From: CBDHCC01 sp965219235
Lineage (GTDB): Bacteria; Pseudomonadota; Alphaproteobacteria; Sphingomonadales; Sphingomonadaceae
Assembly (NCBI GenBank): GCA_965219235.1
Contig: OZ244721.1
Location: 1,736,001 to 1,800,000 of the forward strand
Length of the DNA stretch: 64,000 nt
Direction of reading: 5' to 3'
The position numbers and the translations under genes are program-made. A model generated the notes under the pieces. The model saw only the letters and a program-made list of their open reading frames with translations. It did no database searches and was not told the DNA's origin. This document shows, piece by piece, positions 1-8,262 of the stretch; the stretch's first letter is position 1; each line of letters opens with the position of its first letter.

Positions 1-1105
1 TGACCGTCTGGGGCAGCTCGTCGATGCGGGTGGCCCGGATCAGCTTGCCCACCCGCGTCACGCGCGGATCGCGGTGGGCGGCCCACACCGCCCGGCCGTC
101 CTTTTCGGCGTCGGCCGCCATCGAGCGCAGCTTGATGATGGTGAACGGCTCGCCATAGAGCCCGACGCGCCGCTGGCGGAAGAAGGCCGGTCCGCGCGAT
201 TCGAGCTTCACCGCGAGCGCGAACAGCGCGATCACGGGCGCCGTCAGCGCCAGCAGCGCCGCGCTCACCACCACGTCGAACACCCGCTTGGCCGCCGCCG
301 AGATCGTGCGGCCCGAGGAGAAGCCGTCGGAGAAGATCAGCCAGGAGGGGTTGAGGCTGTCGAGGTCGACCCGCCCCGTCTCGCGCTCCAGGAAGGTCGA
401 GATTTCGCTGACGTGCAGGCCGGTGGTCTTGATCCGGACGAGGTCGCCCAGCGGCAGGGCGTTGCGGCGCTCCTCCATGGCCAGCACGACCTCGCTCGCG
501 TTCAGCAGGACCATGTGGTCGGACAGGTTGTCGATCGCGGAACGGTTGACCGCCTCCTCCACCGCGGACGGCCCGTCGTTCATGGCGACGAAGCCGACCG
601 GCACGAACCCCGCGCCCTCGCGGCGCCCGAGCTCCCGGATGCGCGCGGCGCGCGGGCCGGCGCCCAGCACCACGATGCGCCGCTTGAACACCTCGCCGCC
701 CAGCGTCTTGCCGAGCAGCACGCGCACACCCAGCAGCAGCAGCACCGACACCGCCATGGCGTAGAGCAGGTTGGACCGCCAGAAGCCCAGGCCGGGCACC
801 AGGAAGAACAGCGCCGCGAGCCCCAGCACGCCGAGCGACACCGCCACCAGCAGCCGTGCCGTGGCGAAGCGCAGCGAGGCGAGCGCGTCGGCCCCGTACA
901 CCCCCACCGCCACCATCGCCAGCTCGACGCCGATCGTGTAGACCGACAGCTCGACCCAGCGCGTGGACAGCGGGTCCGGCCGGCTGCCGATCTCCCTCAG
1001 CCGCCAGATCCACGCGATCTCGGCGGAGGCGAACAGCGCCACCAGGTCGCACAGTCCCAGGAGCAGGACGGCGTGGGGCACATAATGCTTGAACAGTCGG
1101 ATCAT
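1..1105 (-). CDS. Exopolysaccharide polyprenyl glycosylphosphotransferase (EpsB-like), 3' part outside window
   Basis: The gene starts at an ATG at 1105 and runs leftwards out of the window, so about 368 N-terminal residues are visible. It begins with four hydrophobic segments (about residues 10-130), then a Rossmann-like stretch starting at RRIVVLGAGPRA, then a further membrane segment near residues 272-295. The start of the bacterial sugar transferase domain follows, with FFRQRRVGLYGEPF and IKLRSM. In this family the C-terminal domain moves a sugar phosphate onto undecaprenyl phosphate at the inner membrane, starting exopolysaccharide assembly. The overall layout resembles the exosortase-associated EpsB group, but the neighbours that would confirm this lie outside the window. 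Confidence 0.85.
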   Translation of the reverse strand, partial: MIRLFKHYVPHAVLLLGLCDLVALFASAEIAWIWRLREIGSRPDPLSTRWVELSVYTIGVELAMVAVGVYGADALASLRFATARLLVAVSLGVLGLAALFFLVPGLGFWRSNLLYAMAVSVLLLLGVRVLLGKTLGGEVFKRRIVVLGAGPRAARIRELGRREGAGFVPVGFVAMNDGPSAVEEAVNRSAIDNLSDHMVLLNASEVVLAMEERRNALPLGDLVRIKTTGLHVSEISTFLERETGRVDLDSLNPSWLIFSDGFSSGRTISAAAKRVFDVVVSAALLALTAPVIALFALAVKLESRGPAFFRQRRVGLYGEPFTIIKLRSMAADAEKDGRAVWAAHRDPRVTRVGKLIRATRIDELPQTV

Positions 1106-1223
1106 CGGCCGGTTCGCTCGCTCCGACCGCCGCCTTAGGACTCAAACGTAAACAGAGTCATGCGCTGGCACCCGTTCGACAGGCAGGGGAGCGAGCGCCC
1201 GGGACCGGGCGCTCGCCGCCGCC

Positions 1224-1505
1224 TCACTGGACGGCGTTGGTCACCGCGTCGCCCGCCTTCTCGGCGGTGTCGCCGACGGACTTGGCGGCGTCGGTGACCG
1301 CGGCGCTCTCCGTCGCGTCGCGATTGTCGGCGCGCAGCAGGAAATAGCCGCCGATCGCCAGCGCGGCGAGCAGCAGGATGACCAGGATGGCGGTTCCCCC
1401 GCCACCGCCGCGCCGCTCGACCACGACCCGGTCGCCCTCGGTGCGCTCGATCGTGCGCTCGCTCACCGTGCCGTCGGTGCGTTCCGTGATGCGTTCGTCG
1501 GCCAT
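1224..1505 (-). CDS. Small single-pass membrane protein, unknown function
   Basis: This 93-residue protein starts at MADERITERT, with a good Shine-Dalgarno AAGGGG about eight bases upstream, so the longer in-frame extension to 1607 is not favoured. Residues 1-38 are charged and rich in Glu, Arg and Thr, followed by a glycine run. One hydrophobic segment (AILVILLLAALAIGGYFLL) follows, and the tail is Ala- and Asp-rich (DAAKSVGDTAEKAGDAV) and may be helical. I do not recognise a family. The topology suggests an envelope protein with a cytoplasmic charged N-terminus. Confidence 0.7.
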   Translation of the reverse strand: MADERITERTDGTVSERTIERTEGDRVVVERRGGGGGTAILVILLLAALAIGGYFLLRADNRDATESAAVTDAAKSVGDTAEKAGDAVTNAVQ

Positions 1506-1593
1506 GCGATGTCCCCTTACAAGTGCGACCGCGATGTCGCGATCGCCGAATCCCGTCCCGTGCCCGTACGCCACCACGCAACGCCCGGCGCTG

Positions 1594-2922
1594 TCAACCC
1601 TCGCCATCCACCCGCGACGGAACGGCCCGCTGCGGACAGCCGATCCGGCCGCACGCCGCGCAGCCCGGCCCGATCGGCTGGACCGGGTCCGCGACCGCCG
1701 CGGCGTGGGAGGCCCCGAGTCCCTCCTTCAGCCGCTCGTCCAGGATCAGCGCCACGGCGAAGCGCGCCACGGCACCCCCCGCCCCGCCGGTCGGCACCTC
1801 CACCGTCCGCGCGGTCGTCAGCCAGCGGCCGCCGTCCTCCAGCGCCACCACCTGCCGCGCGACCTCACCCGGACGCTCGAAGGCCCGGAGCGCCAGCCAC
1901 AGCGGACACAGCCCCCGCGCCTCGACGAGCGGCGAGCCGCCCGCGCCCGCGATCCGCCGCGAGACCTGCGCCGCGCGATCGAACCGCAGCAGGCCGAAGG
2001 GCAGCCCGCGCGCGCCCACCCGGCCGAGCGTCGTCAGACGGCCGGCGAGCACTTCGAAGCCGACGCCGAACCGCCGCTGAAGGAGGTGGAGGTCGTAGCC
2101 CGTGGCCTCGCACGCGCGCAGCAACCGTCCATAGGGCAGCACGATCGCGGCGGCCGCCCAGTCGAACAGGGATCCGCGCAGATGGCCGGCGGCGCGGCGG
2201 TCCGCCAGCTCCGCTCCGGCGACAATCGACTCCACCTCGTCCGCGCACTCGAAGCGCGCGAGCTGACCCGCCGCCGCGACGGTGCGGCCGGCGTGGTCGA
2301 GCACCTCGCACAGCTGCAGCTCGCGGGCGTGCAGGTCCAGCCCGGCCAGCCGATCGGGCAGCACATCCCTCGGCAGCACGCGCACGGCGATCCGGTGGCG
2401 CGAGCGCAGCCGCTCCGCGATCGCCTGGCCCGCGTCGCCGCTGGTCAGGCGCAGCTCGTCGGCCAGCGCCTCGGCCTTCGCATCGAGATCGGGAAAGTGG
2501 TTGCGCCAGCGGCTCATCGCCGCGCGCGCGGCCTCGCGCGGGTTCTCCGCCGCCACCGCGTCACCGCCGATGCGGTCGTGCAGCCGGGCGAAGGCGGCGG
2601 CGGTTCCGGGTGCCGCCGCCAGCCAGTCCTCCGCCTCCGTCCGGTCGATCGCCAGGTCGGCGTGGGCGGGGTCGCGCAGCCGGCGCATCATGGCGTCCAG
2701 CCCGCCGCCGGGCTCGTCGGCCGCGAAGTGGCGCGGATCCACGTCGAACCGCTCCGCCAGCCGCAGCAGGACGGAGGCGGAGATCGGCCGCTGATTGCGC
2801 TCGATCAGGTTCAGGTACGATGGCGACAGCCCCACGGCGTGGGCGAGCGCCGTCTGCGTCAGCCCCTCGCGGCGGCGGAGGCGGCGGAGCGCGAAGCCGC
2901 CGAACAGTTTTGGGGAGGACAT
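1594..2922 (-). CDS. XRE-family short-chain acyl-CoA-type regulator (ScfR/RamB-like)
   Basis: The 442-residue protein opens with an XRE helix-turn-helix (about residues 10-65, including EGLTQTALAHAVGLSPSYLN). The long C-terminal domain is typical of the DUF2083/ScfR-RamB regulators of propionate, acetate and glyoxylate metabolism. Near the C-terminus GPGCAACGRIGCPQR holds three cysteines in the spacing seen in this family and may bind a metal. It is divergent from isocitrate lyase with 149 bp between the starts, which is the expected target. The start at 2922 sits next to an inverted repeat that could be its own operator. Function is inferred from family and context. Confidence 0.85.
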   Translation of the reverse strand: MSSPKLFGGFALRRLRRREGLTQTALAHAVGLSPSYLNLIERNQRPISASVLLRLAERFDVDPRHFAADEPGGGLDAMMRRLRDPAHADLAIDRTEAEDWLAAAPGTAAAFARLHDRIGGDAVAAENPREAARAAMSRWRNHFPDLDAKAEALADELRLTSGDAGQAIAERLRSRHRIAVRVLPRDVLPDRLAGLDLHARELQLCEVLDHAGRTVAAAGQLARFECADEVESIVAGAELADRRAAGHLRGSLFDWAAAAIVLPYGRLLRACEATGYDLHLLQRRFGVGFEVLAGRLTTLGRVGARGLPFGLLRFDRAAQVSRRIAGAGGSPLVEARGLCPLWLALRAFERPGEVARQVVALEDGGRWLTTARTVEVPTGGAGGAVARFAVALILDERLKEGLGASHAAAVADPVQPIGPGCAACGRIGCPQRAVPSRVDGEG

Positions 2923-2933
2923 CGGCCAGTGGT

Positions 2934-2955
2934 GTCATGATCGTGACTGCATGAC
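2934..2955. promoter_or_regulatory. Inverted repeat between regulator and aceA, candidate operator
   Basis: GTCATG and CATGAC form a perfect 6-bp inverted repeat with a 10-bp spacer, 11 bp upstream of the regulator start codon and in the only space shared with aceA. Position and symmetry suit an operator for the divergent regulator, but the arms are short and could occur by chance. Confidence 0.3.
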
Positions 2956-3071
2956 AAGACATTGATCCGACGTGTGCGACCTTATGACCCTGTGGACGGG
3001 GCGTGAGCACTCCCGCAGCGGGGCGTCCTGGTTATGCTGGCGTCCGCTTCGCAACAGGACCGACTCACACG

Positions 3072-4367
3072 ATGACCGACTTCGCCACCCTCGTCCCCGC
3101 CCCCGCCGACCGCTTCGCCGGCATCGAGCGCCCCTACTCCGCCGCCGACGTCGAGACGCTCCGCGGCTCCGTCCACATCGAGCACACGCTCGCCAGGCGC
3201 GGCGCGGAGCGGTTGTGGGAGTTGCTGAAGTCGGAGGACCACATCAACGCGCTCGGCGCGCTGTCCGGCAACCAGGCGATGCAGATGGTGCGCGCCGGGC
3301 TGAAGGCGATCTATCTCTCCGGCTGGCAGGTCGCGGCCGACGCCAACACGGCGGGCGCCATGTACCCCGACCAGTCGCTCTACCCCGCCAACGCCGGGCC
3401 GGAGCTCTGCCGCCGGATCAACCGCACGCTCCAGCGCGCCGACCAGATCGAGCATTCGGAGGGCGGCGCGGAGCGCGACTGGTTCGCGCCGATCGTGGCC
3501 GACGCGGAGGCCGGCTTCGGCGGGCCGCTCAACTGCTTCGAGATCATGAAGGCCTATATCGAGGCGGGCGCGGCCGGCGTCCATTTCGAGGACCAGCTCG
3601 CGAGCGAGAAGAAGTGCGGCCATCTGGGCGGCAAGGTGCTGATCCCGACCCAGGCGCACATCCGCAACCTCGACTCAGCCCGGTTGGCCGCCGACGTGAT
3701 GGGCGTCCCCACCGTCCTCTGCGCGCGCACCGACGCGGAATCCGCCAAGCTGATCACGTCCGACGTGGACGAGCGCGACGGCGAGTTCCTGACCGGCGAG
3801 CGCACGCCGGAGGGCTTCTTCCGGCTGAAGGACGGCACCGGCGTCGACCACTGCATCAAGCGCGGCCTCGCCTTCGCGCCGCACGCCGACCTGCTGTGGT
3901 GGGAGACGTCGAAGCCCAACCTGGACGACGCGCGCCGCTTCGCCGAGGCGATCAAGGCCGAGTTCCCGGACAAGATGCTCGCCTACAACTGCTCGCCGTC
4001 CTTCAACTGGGAGGCGAACCTGGATCGGGACACCATCGCAAAGTACCAGCGGGAGCTGGGCGCGATGGGGTACAAGTTCCAGTTCGTGACGCTCGCCGGC
4101 TTCCACCAGCTCAACTACGGCATGTTCGAGCTGGCGCGCGGCTACAGGGACCGAGGCATGGCCGCCTATTCCGACCTGCAGCAGGCCGAGTTCGGGGCGG
4201 AGGAGCACGGCTACACCGCGACCCGCCACCAGCGCGAGGTCGGCACCGGCTATTTCGACCTGGTCAGCCAGATGGTGTCGGGCGGCACGTCCTCCACCAC
4301 GGCGCTGGCCGAGTCGACCGAGACCGACCAGTTCAGGGCCGCGCAGATGGCCGAAGCCGCGGAATGA
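3072..4367 (+). CDS. aceA: Isocitrate lyase
   Basis: This 431-residue enzyme splits isocitrate into succinate and glyoxylate, the first step of the glyoxylate shunt, in the cytoplasm. The family signature KKCGH with the catalytic cysteine lies at about residue 182, and the substrate loop FNWEAN and the acidic Mg-binding residues around VADAEAGFGG are present. The ATG at 3072 gives the normal N-terminus (MTDFATLVPAP); the frame stays open to 3003 but that extension has no family support. It is divergent from an ScfR/RamB-like regulator, which probably controls it. Length and motifs are normal. Confidence 0.97.
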   Translation: MTDFATLVPAPADRFAGIERPYSAADVETLRGSVHIEHTLARRGAERLWELLKSEDHINALGALSGNQAMQMVRAGLKAIYLSGWQVAADANTAGAMYPDQSLYPANAGPELCRRINRTLQRADQIEHSEGGAERDWFAPIVADAEAGFGGPLNCFEIMKAYIEAGAAGVHFEDQLASEKKCGHLGGKVLIPTQAHIRNLDSARLAADVMGVPTVLCARTDAESAKLITSDVDERDGEFLTGERTPEGFFRLKDGTGVDHCIKRGLAFAPHADLLWWETSKPNLDDARRFAEAIKAEFPDKMLAYNCSPSFNWEANLDRDTIAKYQRELGAMGYKFQFVTLAGFHQLNYGMFELARGYRDRGMAAYSDLQQAEFGAEEHGYTATRHQREVGTGYFDLVSQMVSGGTSSTTALAESTETDQFRAAQMAEAAE

Positions 4368-4388
4368 GGATGCCCCCCGATTGAAGCG

Positions 4389-4418
4389 CTGGCGGCGGGC
4401 AGGTCAGCCCGCCGCCAG
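4389..4418. terminator. GC-rich hairpin between convergent aceA and doc
   Basis: A perfect 12-bp inverted repeat, CTGGCGGCGGGC and GCCCGCCGCCAG with a 6-base loop, lies where aceA and the toxin gene converge and overlaps the last codons of the toxin gene. There is no clear T-tract, so it is a plausible two-way transcription stop but not a classical one. Confidence 0.45.
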
Positions 4419-4787
4419 ATGCTCCCGAAACCATTGGGCGAGTTCGTCCTCGGAGAGTTCGCCGGCGGCCAGCGCGAGGAACGTCACAGCAACCTCCGCC
4501 TCCGTGATCTCCACCGGATGATCATTCAGGAACAGAAACGCGCCCGCGACAACAGCTGCGGTCCGCTTATTGCCATCGACGAAGGGATGATTGCGCGCGA
4601 TGCCGAACGCATAAGCCGCCGCGAGAGCAGCCGCGTCCGGGTCGCCATAGGCGGCGAGGTTCTGCGGGCGCGCCATGGCGCTCTCGAACATGGACCGATC
4701 GCGGACCCCGTCCGCACCGCCATGTTCGGTCAGTTGCTCGGCATGGGCCGCAAGCGCGACCTCATGACTCACCCAGATCCAGTCCAT
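4404..4787 (-). CDS. Doc-type (Fic-fold) toxin
   Basis: The 127-residue protein has the Fic/Doc core motif HPFVDGNKRTA at residues 67-77. In the Doc family this domain phosphorylates EF-Tu and stops translation. I chose the ATG at 4787 (MDWIWVSHEV), which lies four bases after the antitoxin stop; an in-frame ATG at 4808 would overlap the antitoxin by 17 bases. Either start implies translational coupling. Unlike the phage P1 phd-doc pair, the upstream partner here is an AbrB/MazE-fold protein. Confidence 0.88.
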   Translation of the reverse strand: MDWIWVSHEVALAAHAEQLTEHGGADGVRDRSMFESAMARPQNLAAYGDPDAAALAAAYAFGIARNHPFVDGNKRTAAVVAGAFLFLNDHPVEITEAEVAVTFLALAAGELSEDELAQWFREHLAAG

Positions 4788-4791
4788 GAGC

Positions 4792-5019
4792 TTACTTGGC
4801 GAGTTCACGCAGAGCGCCGCGCCACTTCACCATCACCTGACGCGCCACGGCCATCTGCTGTTCGAACTCCTCATCCGCACGGCTCAGCGACACGCCGTTG
4901 GGGGTGCGCTCCAGATTGACCTCATCACCGCTGCTGAGGCCTAGGCGCATTAGCTCTTCCTTCGGCAGAATCACGCCGGTGGAGTTGCCGATGTTGATGA
5001 GCTTCACATGCTTGGTCAT
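4792..5019 (-). CDS. AbrB/MazE-family antitoxin
   Basis: This 75-residue protein has the swapped-hairpin AbrB DNA-binding fold at its N-terminus, visible as KLINIGNSTGVILPKEELMRLGLSSGDEV. The C-terminal third (EEFEQQMAVARQVMVKWRGALRELAK) is charged and helical and would be the toxin-binding part. It precedes the Doc-like toxin by a few bases on the same strand, as expected for an antitoxin that also represses the operon. Confidence 0.88.
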   Translation of the reverse strand: MTKHVKLINIGNSTGVILPKEELMRLGLSSGDEVNLERTPNGVSLSRADEEFEQQMAVARQVMVKWRGALRELAK

Positions 5020-5049
5020 GGCCCTGTTCTACCGTCGTTGTAACAGCGG

Positions 5050-6381
5050 TCAAGCGCCCGTCTTCAGCACCTCCAGCGCCGCCGCCGTCATCGCCTCCGT
5101 CGCCGTCGCGATTACCGCATCCGCATCCGGTGCCCAGAAGGGGGAGTGGAGCGACGGCAGCGTCGCCCCGCCCGCCTGCGCCTTGTCCCACTGCGCCTGC
5201 GGCACCCCGCCGACCCAGAAGATCAGGCTCTTGATCGACGTGTCCCCGCGCGCGAAGCGGCTGAAGTCCTCGCCGCCCATCACCGCCGGAGCCTCGATCA
5301 CCCGCACATCGCCGAAGCGCTGGCGGAACACGCCCGCCATCTCCTGCGTGAGCGCGGGGTCGTTGAAGGTCGCCGGCGTGAACTCGTCCTCGCGCACGCT
5401 CACCTCCGGCAGCTTGTCGTCCGGCAGGCCCGCCGCGATCCCTTCGCCCCGCGCGATCCGTCGGATGCCGTCGAGCAGCAGCTTGCGGGTCTCGTCCGAG
5501 TAGGACCGCACGGTCAGCTGCAGCTTGGCCTCGTCGGAGATGATGTTGTGCTTGGTGCCGGCATGGAACGAGCCCACCGTCACCACGGCCGCGTCCTGCG
5601 GGTCCACTTCCCGGCTGACGAGCTGTTGCAGCGAGCCGACGATGCGGCTGGCGAGCAGGATGGGGTCCTTGGTGGTCTGCGGATAGGCGCCGTGCCCGCC
5701 GACCCCGTGGACGGTGATGTCCACGCTGTCGACATTCGCCAGCGCGTAGCCCGGCGTGTAGGCGATCGTGCCCGCCGGGGCGGCGGCCGTGTCGTGAAAG
5801 GCGAGCGCCACGTCGGGCTTGGGAAAGCGCGTGTAGAGCCCGTCCGCCAGCATCGCGGCGGCGCCCGCGCCGACCTCCTCGGCGGGTTGCAGGATCATGA
5901 CGAGCGTGCCCGACCACTCCCCCTTGCGCGCCGCCATCTGCATCGCCGTGCCCAGCCAGGTCGTCATGTGCGTGTCGTGGCCGCAGGCGTGCATGACCGG
6001 GCTGGTGAGGCCGGTCGGCGTGGTGGCGGTGACGGTGGAGGCGAAGGGCAGCCCCGTGTCCTCCCTCACCGGCAGGGCGTCCATGTCGGCGCGGATGAGG
6101 AGCGTCGGCCCCGCCCCGTTCTTCATCACCGCCACCACGCCGGTCCTGCCGACCTTCTCCGTCACGTCGAAGCCAAGCGAGCGGGCCTGCTTCGCCAGCA
6201 GCGCGGCCGAGCGGGTCTCCTGGAACGACAGCTCCGGATGCTCGTGCAGGTCGCGATAGACCGGCATCAGCGTCGGCATGTCGGCTTTCACCGAGGCGGC
6301 GAGGTCGTCCTGCGCCAGCGCGGGCGTGGCCGACAGGCCGGTGGCGAGGAGGAGGGCGAGGCGGGACGTCTGGCGGATCAT
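5050..6381 (-). CDS. Secreted M20 family amidohydrolase
   Basis: The 443-residue product starts with a clear signal peptide (MIRQTSRLALLLATGLSATPALA) with cleavage likely before QDD. The M20D/hippurate-hydrolase-like core follows: HEHPELSFQE, the zinc motif HACGHDTHMT and the QPAEEVGAGA segment. Family members hydrolyse N-acyl amino acids or small amides with two zinc ions; the substrate cannot be told. Because of the signal peptide it should act in the periplasm. A longer frame runs to 6696 but lacks support. A different, unsecreted M20 gene lies at 52650. Confidence 0.9.
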   Translation of the reverse strand: MIRQTSRLALLLATGLSATPALAQDDLAASVKADMPTLMPVYRDLHEHPELSFQETRSAALLAKQARSLGFDVTEKVGRTGVVAVMKNGAGPTLLIRADMDALPVREDTGLPFASTVTATTPTGLTSPVMHACGHDTHMTTWLGTAMQMAARKGEWSGTLVMILQPAEEVGAGAAAMLADGLYTRFPKPDVALAFHDTAAAPAGTIAYTPGYALANVDSVDITVHGVGGHGAYPQTTKDPILLASRIVGSLQQLVSREVDPQDAAVVTVGSFHAGTKHNIISDEAKLQLTVRSYSDETRKLLLDGIRRIARGEGIAAGLPDDKLPEVSVREDEFTPATFNDPALTQEMAGVFRQRFGDVRVIEAPAVMGGEDFSRFARGDTSIKSLIFWVGGVPQAQWDKAQAGGATLPSLHSPFWAPDADAVIATATEAMTAAALEVLKTGA

Positions 6382-6879
6382 GGGGGCGGCCTTTCGGGAG
6401 TGCGCTGAAGCGATGCTAGCACTCTCCCCTGCCCCTGCGAAGGCAGGAGCCGAGCGGACGGTCTCGTTCCGGGCGACGGGGCTGTAGAGCCGCTGGCGAT
6501 CCAAGCCGGCCCGGCCATACAGGTCCGAAGTGCGGCGTCCCCGACCAGCCGTTTCGACGTGGGCTTCTGACACCCCGCGATGCGCCGGAGAGCGTGGGTG
6601 GGATGGTGGTGTCACAACCGACCGGTTGTGACACCGGAAAATGGCGGCAGTGTGCGGGTCGGTGGTGTTGCCTGGCATTGTGGATTGATCTAACAATCAC
6701 TGCGTCGCGGAAAACGATAGCCCAACCGAGCATCCAATGCTCGTCGGGTTGCCGAATACACGTCAGCCATAGCTTCGGCATGGCTTGGCCAGCGTCTCCG
6801 AAATCGCCTGACAATCCTGTCGGGTTGATGGTGAACGCTGGCGTCTTTTCGACGCTCGCGCTCTCGATGGAGCGTTGGA
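6382..6879. other. Intergenic region, no gene seen
   Basis: This 498-bp space between the amidohydrolase and the monooxygenase holds a short CCTGCGAAGGCAGGAG hairpin near 6430 and the 28-bp palindrome at 6608. No reading frame in it shows a recognisable protein. Confidence 0.6.
6608..6635. repeat. 28-bp palindrome, copy 1
   Basis: The arms GGTGTCACAACCG and CGGTTGTGACACC form a perfect 13-bp inverted repeat with an AC spacer. It is the best copy of a four-member family in this window. Copies 1 and 2 bracket the FAD monooxygenase gene and copies 3 and 4 bracket the transglycosylase gene near 60 kb. Confidence 0.9.
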
Positions 6880-8031
6880 ATGACAAAAGAGATCGCGATC
6901 ATCGGTGGAGGGCTGGGTGGCCCTATGCTGGCGCGCGTCCTGCATGTGAACGGCATTGCCGCGACGCTCTATGAGGCCGAGGCGGCGACCGGTGCGAGGA
7001 CGCAAGGATACCTGCTCGACATCCACGAGAACACCGGTCAGCGCGCGCTGAAGGACGCGGACCTCTTCGATGCGTTCATGGCGCTCGCCCGCCCTGGCGA
7101 GGACGCCAAGCGGGTTATCGATAAGGATGGCGGCGTCCTGCTCGACAAACCCGGCAGCGCCTCCTCCGACCGCCCGGAAGTGGACCGGGGCGAGCTTCGG
7201 CACCTGCTGGTCAATTCGCTCCCCGACGATGCGGTCAGGTGGAACAGCAAGGTCGCGTCCATCGCTAACGAGGGTGGCCGACCTACGATAACTTTCGCGG
7301 ACGGAAAGACTGTAATGGCCGATCTGGTCGTGGGAGCAGACGGTGCGTGGTCGAAGGTCCGCTCGCTGCTGTCGGACATCAAGCCCGCCTATACCGGAAC
7401 CTGCTTCATCGAGGTCGCGCTTCTCTACGGTGCCGCACGCCATCGCGATTCCATCGACGCGATCGGCAATGGCACGCTCATGGCGGTCGCGCCGGGCAAA
7501 GGCATCATGGTGCATCGTTACCCGGACGGGACCGGGCGCGGCTATGCGGCGCTGAACAAGCCCGAGGAGTGGATACGGTCGATCGATTTCAGCGAGAAGC
7601 GCGCCGGACTGGCGAAGCTGGCTGAGCAGTTTGAGGGCTTCGCGTCGCACCTTGCCGCGTTCATTACCGACAGCGACACCAATGCGACGCTGCGCCCGAT
7701 TTACGCGCTGCCGGTTGGCTATCGTTGGGATCGGATACCGGGGGTGACGCTGCTGGGCGACGCGGCGCATCTCATGTCCCCCTTTGCCGGCGAGGGAGCC
7801 AATCTTGCCCTGTATGACGGCGCGGAGCTTGCCAAGGCGCTCGTCGCCCATCCGAACAACGTCGAGGCGGCGCTAGCGGCATATGAGGCCGCGCTTTTCC
7901 CTCGCAGCAGCGAAGTCGCCAAGGCGTCCGCAGAGAACCTTATCCGTTTCTTCGGCGAGGACGCGCCCGGCAGCGTGGTCGAACTCTTCAAAGGAATCGC
8001 GGAAACCGGGTGCCAAAGCGACCGCTTATGA
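6880..8031 (+). CDS. FAD-dependent monooxygenase, TetX-like family
   Basis: The 383-residue protein is a group A flavin hydroxylase. It has the N-terminal dinucleotide motif GGGLGGPMLARVL, the middle VVGADGAWSKVRS motif, and the second FAD motif GDAAHLMSPFAGEGANLAL at about residues 290-310. Size and motifs resemble the Tet(X)/aromatic hydroxylase group that oxidises phenolic or polyketide substrates with NADPH and oxygen. Substrate is not predictable. The gene stands alone, has less extreme codon use than its neighbours, and lies between two copies of a 28-bp palindrome, which suggests acquisition. Confidence 0.88.
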   Translation: MTKEIAIIGGGLGGPMLARVLHVNGIAATLYEAEAATGARTQGYLLDIHENTGQRALKDADLFDAFMALARPGEDAKRVIDKDGGVLLDKPGSASSDRPEVDRGELRHLLVNSLPDDAVRWNSKVASIANEGGRPTITFADGKTVMADLVVGADGAWSKVRSLLSDIKPAYTGTCFIEVALLYGAARHRDSIDAIGNGTLMAVAPGKGIMVHRYPDGTGRGYAALNKPEEWIRSIDFSEKRAGLAKLAEQFEGFASHLAAFITDSDTNATLRPIYALPVGYRWDRIPGVTLLGDAAHLMSPFAGEGANLALYDGAELAKALVAHPNNVEAALAAYEAALFPRSSEVAKASAENLIRFFGEDAPGSVVELFKGIAETGCQSDRL

Positions 8032-8086
8032 GAGTGAGAATGATCGCCGAAAAGCGGAACGTGGACAGTGGTCGCCTTGCTCGCCA

Positions 8087-8114
8087 AGTATCACAACCGA
8101 ACGGTTGTGACACC
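8087..8114. repeat. 28-bp palindrome, copy 2
   Basis: The right arm CGGTTGTGACACC is identical to copy 1, and the left arm AGTATCACAACCG differs at two positions; the spacer is AA. It lies 56 bp downstream of the monooxygenase stop codon. Confidence 0.85.
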
Positions 8115-8262
8115 AAGCCAAACGGCCGATCTCCGCGATTTCGTCACGGAGACACAGGGCTGCGAACATCCAAGGCGGCCGCTAAGTTAAGGTAACCCAC
8201 CCCGGACACCCCCAGTCCAGGTTGCTGGAGCCACAGCTCCCAGTTTTGCAGACCCCCCCTCC

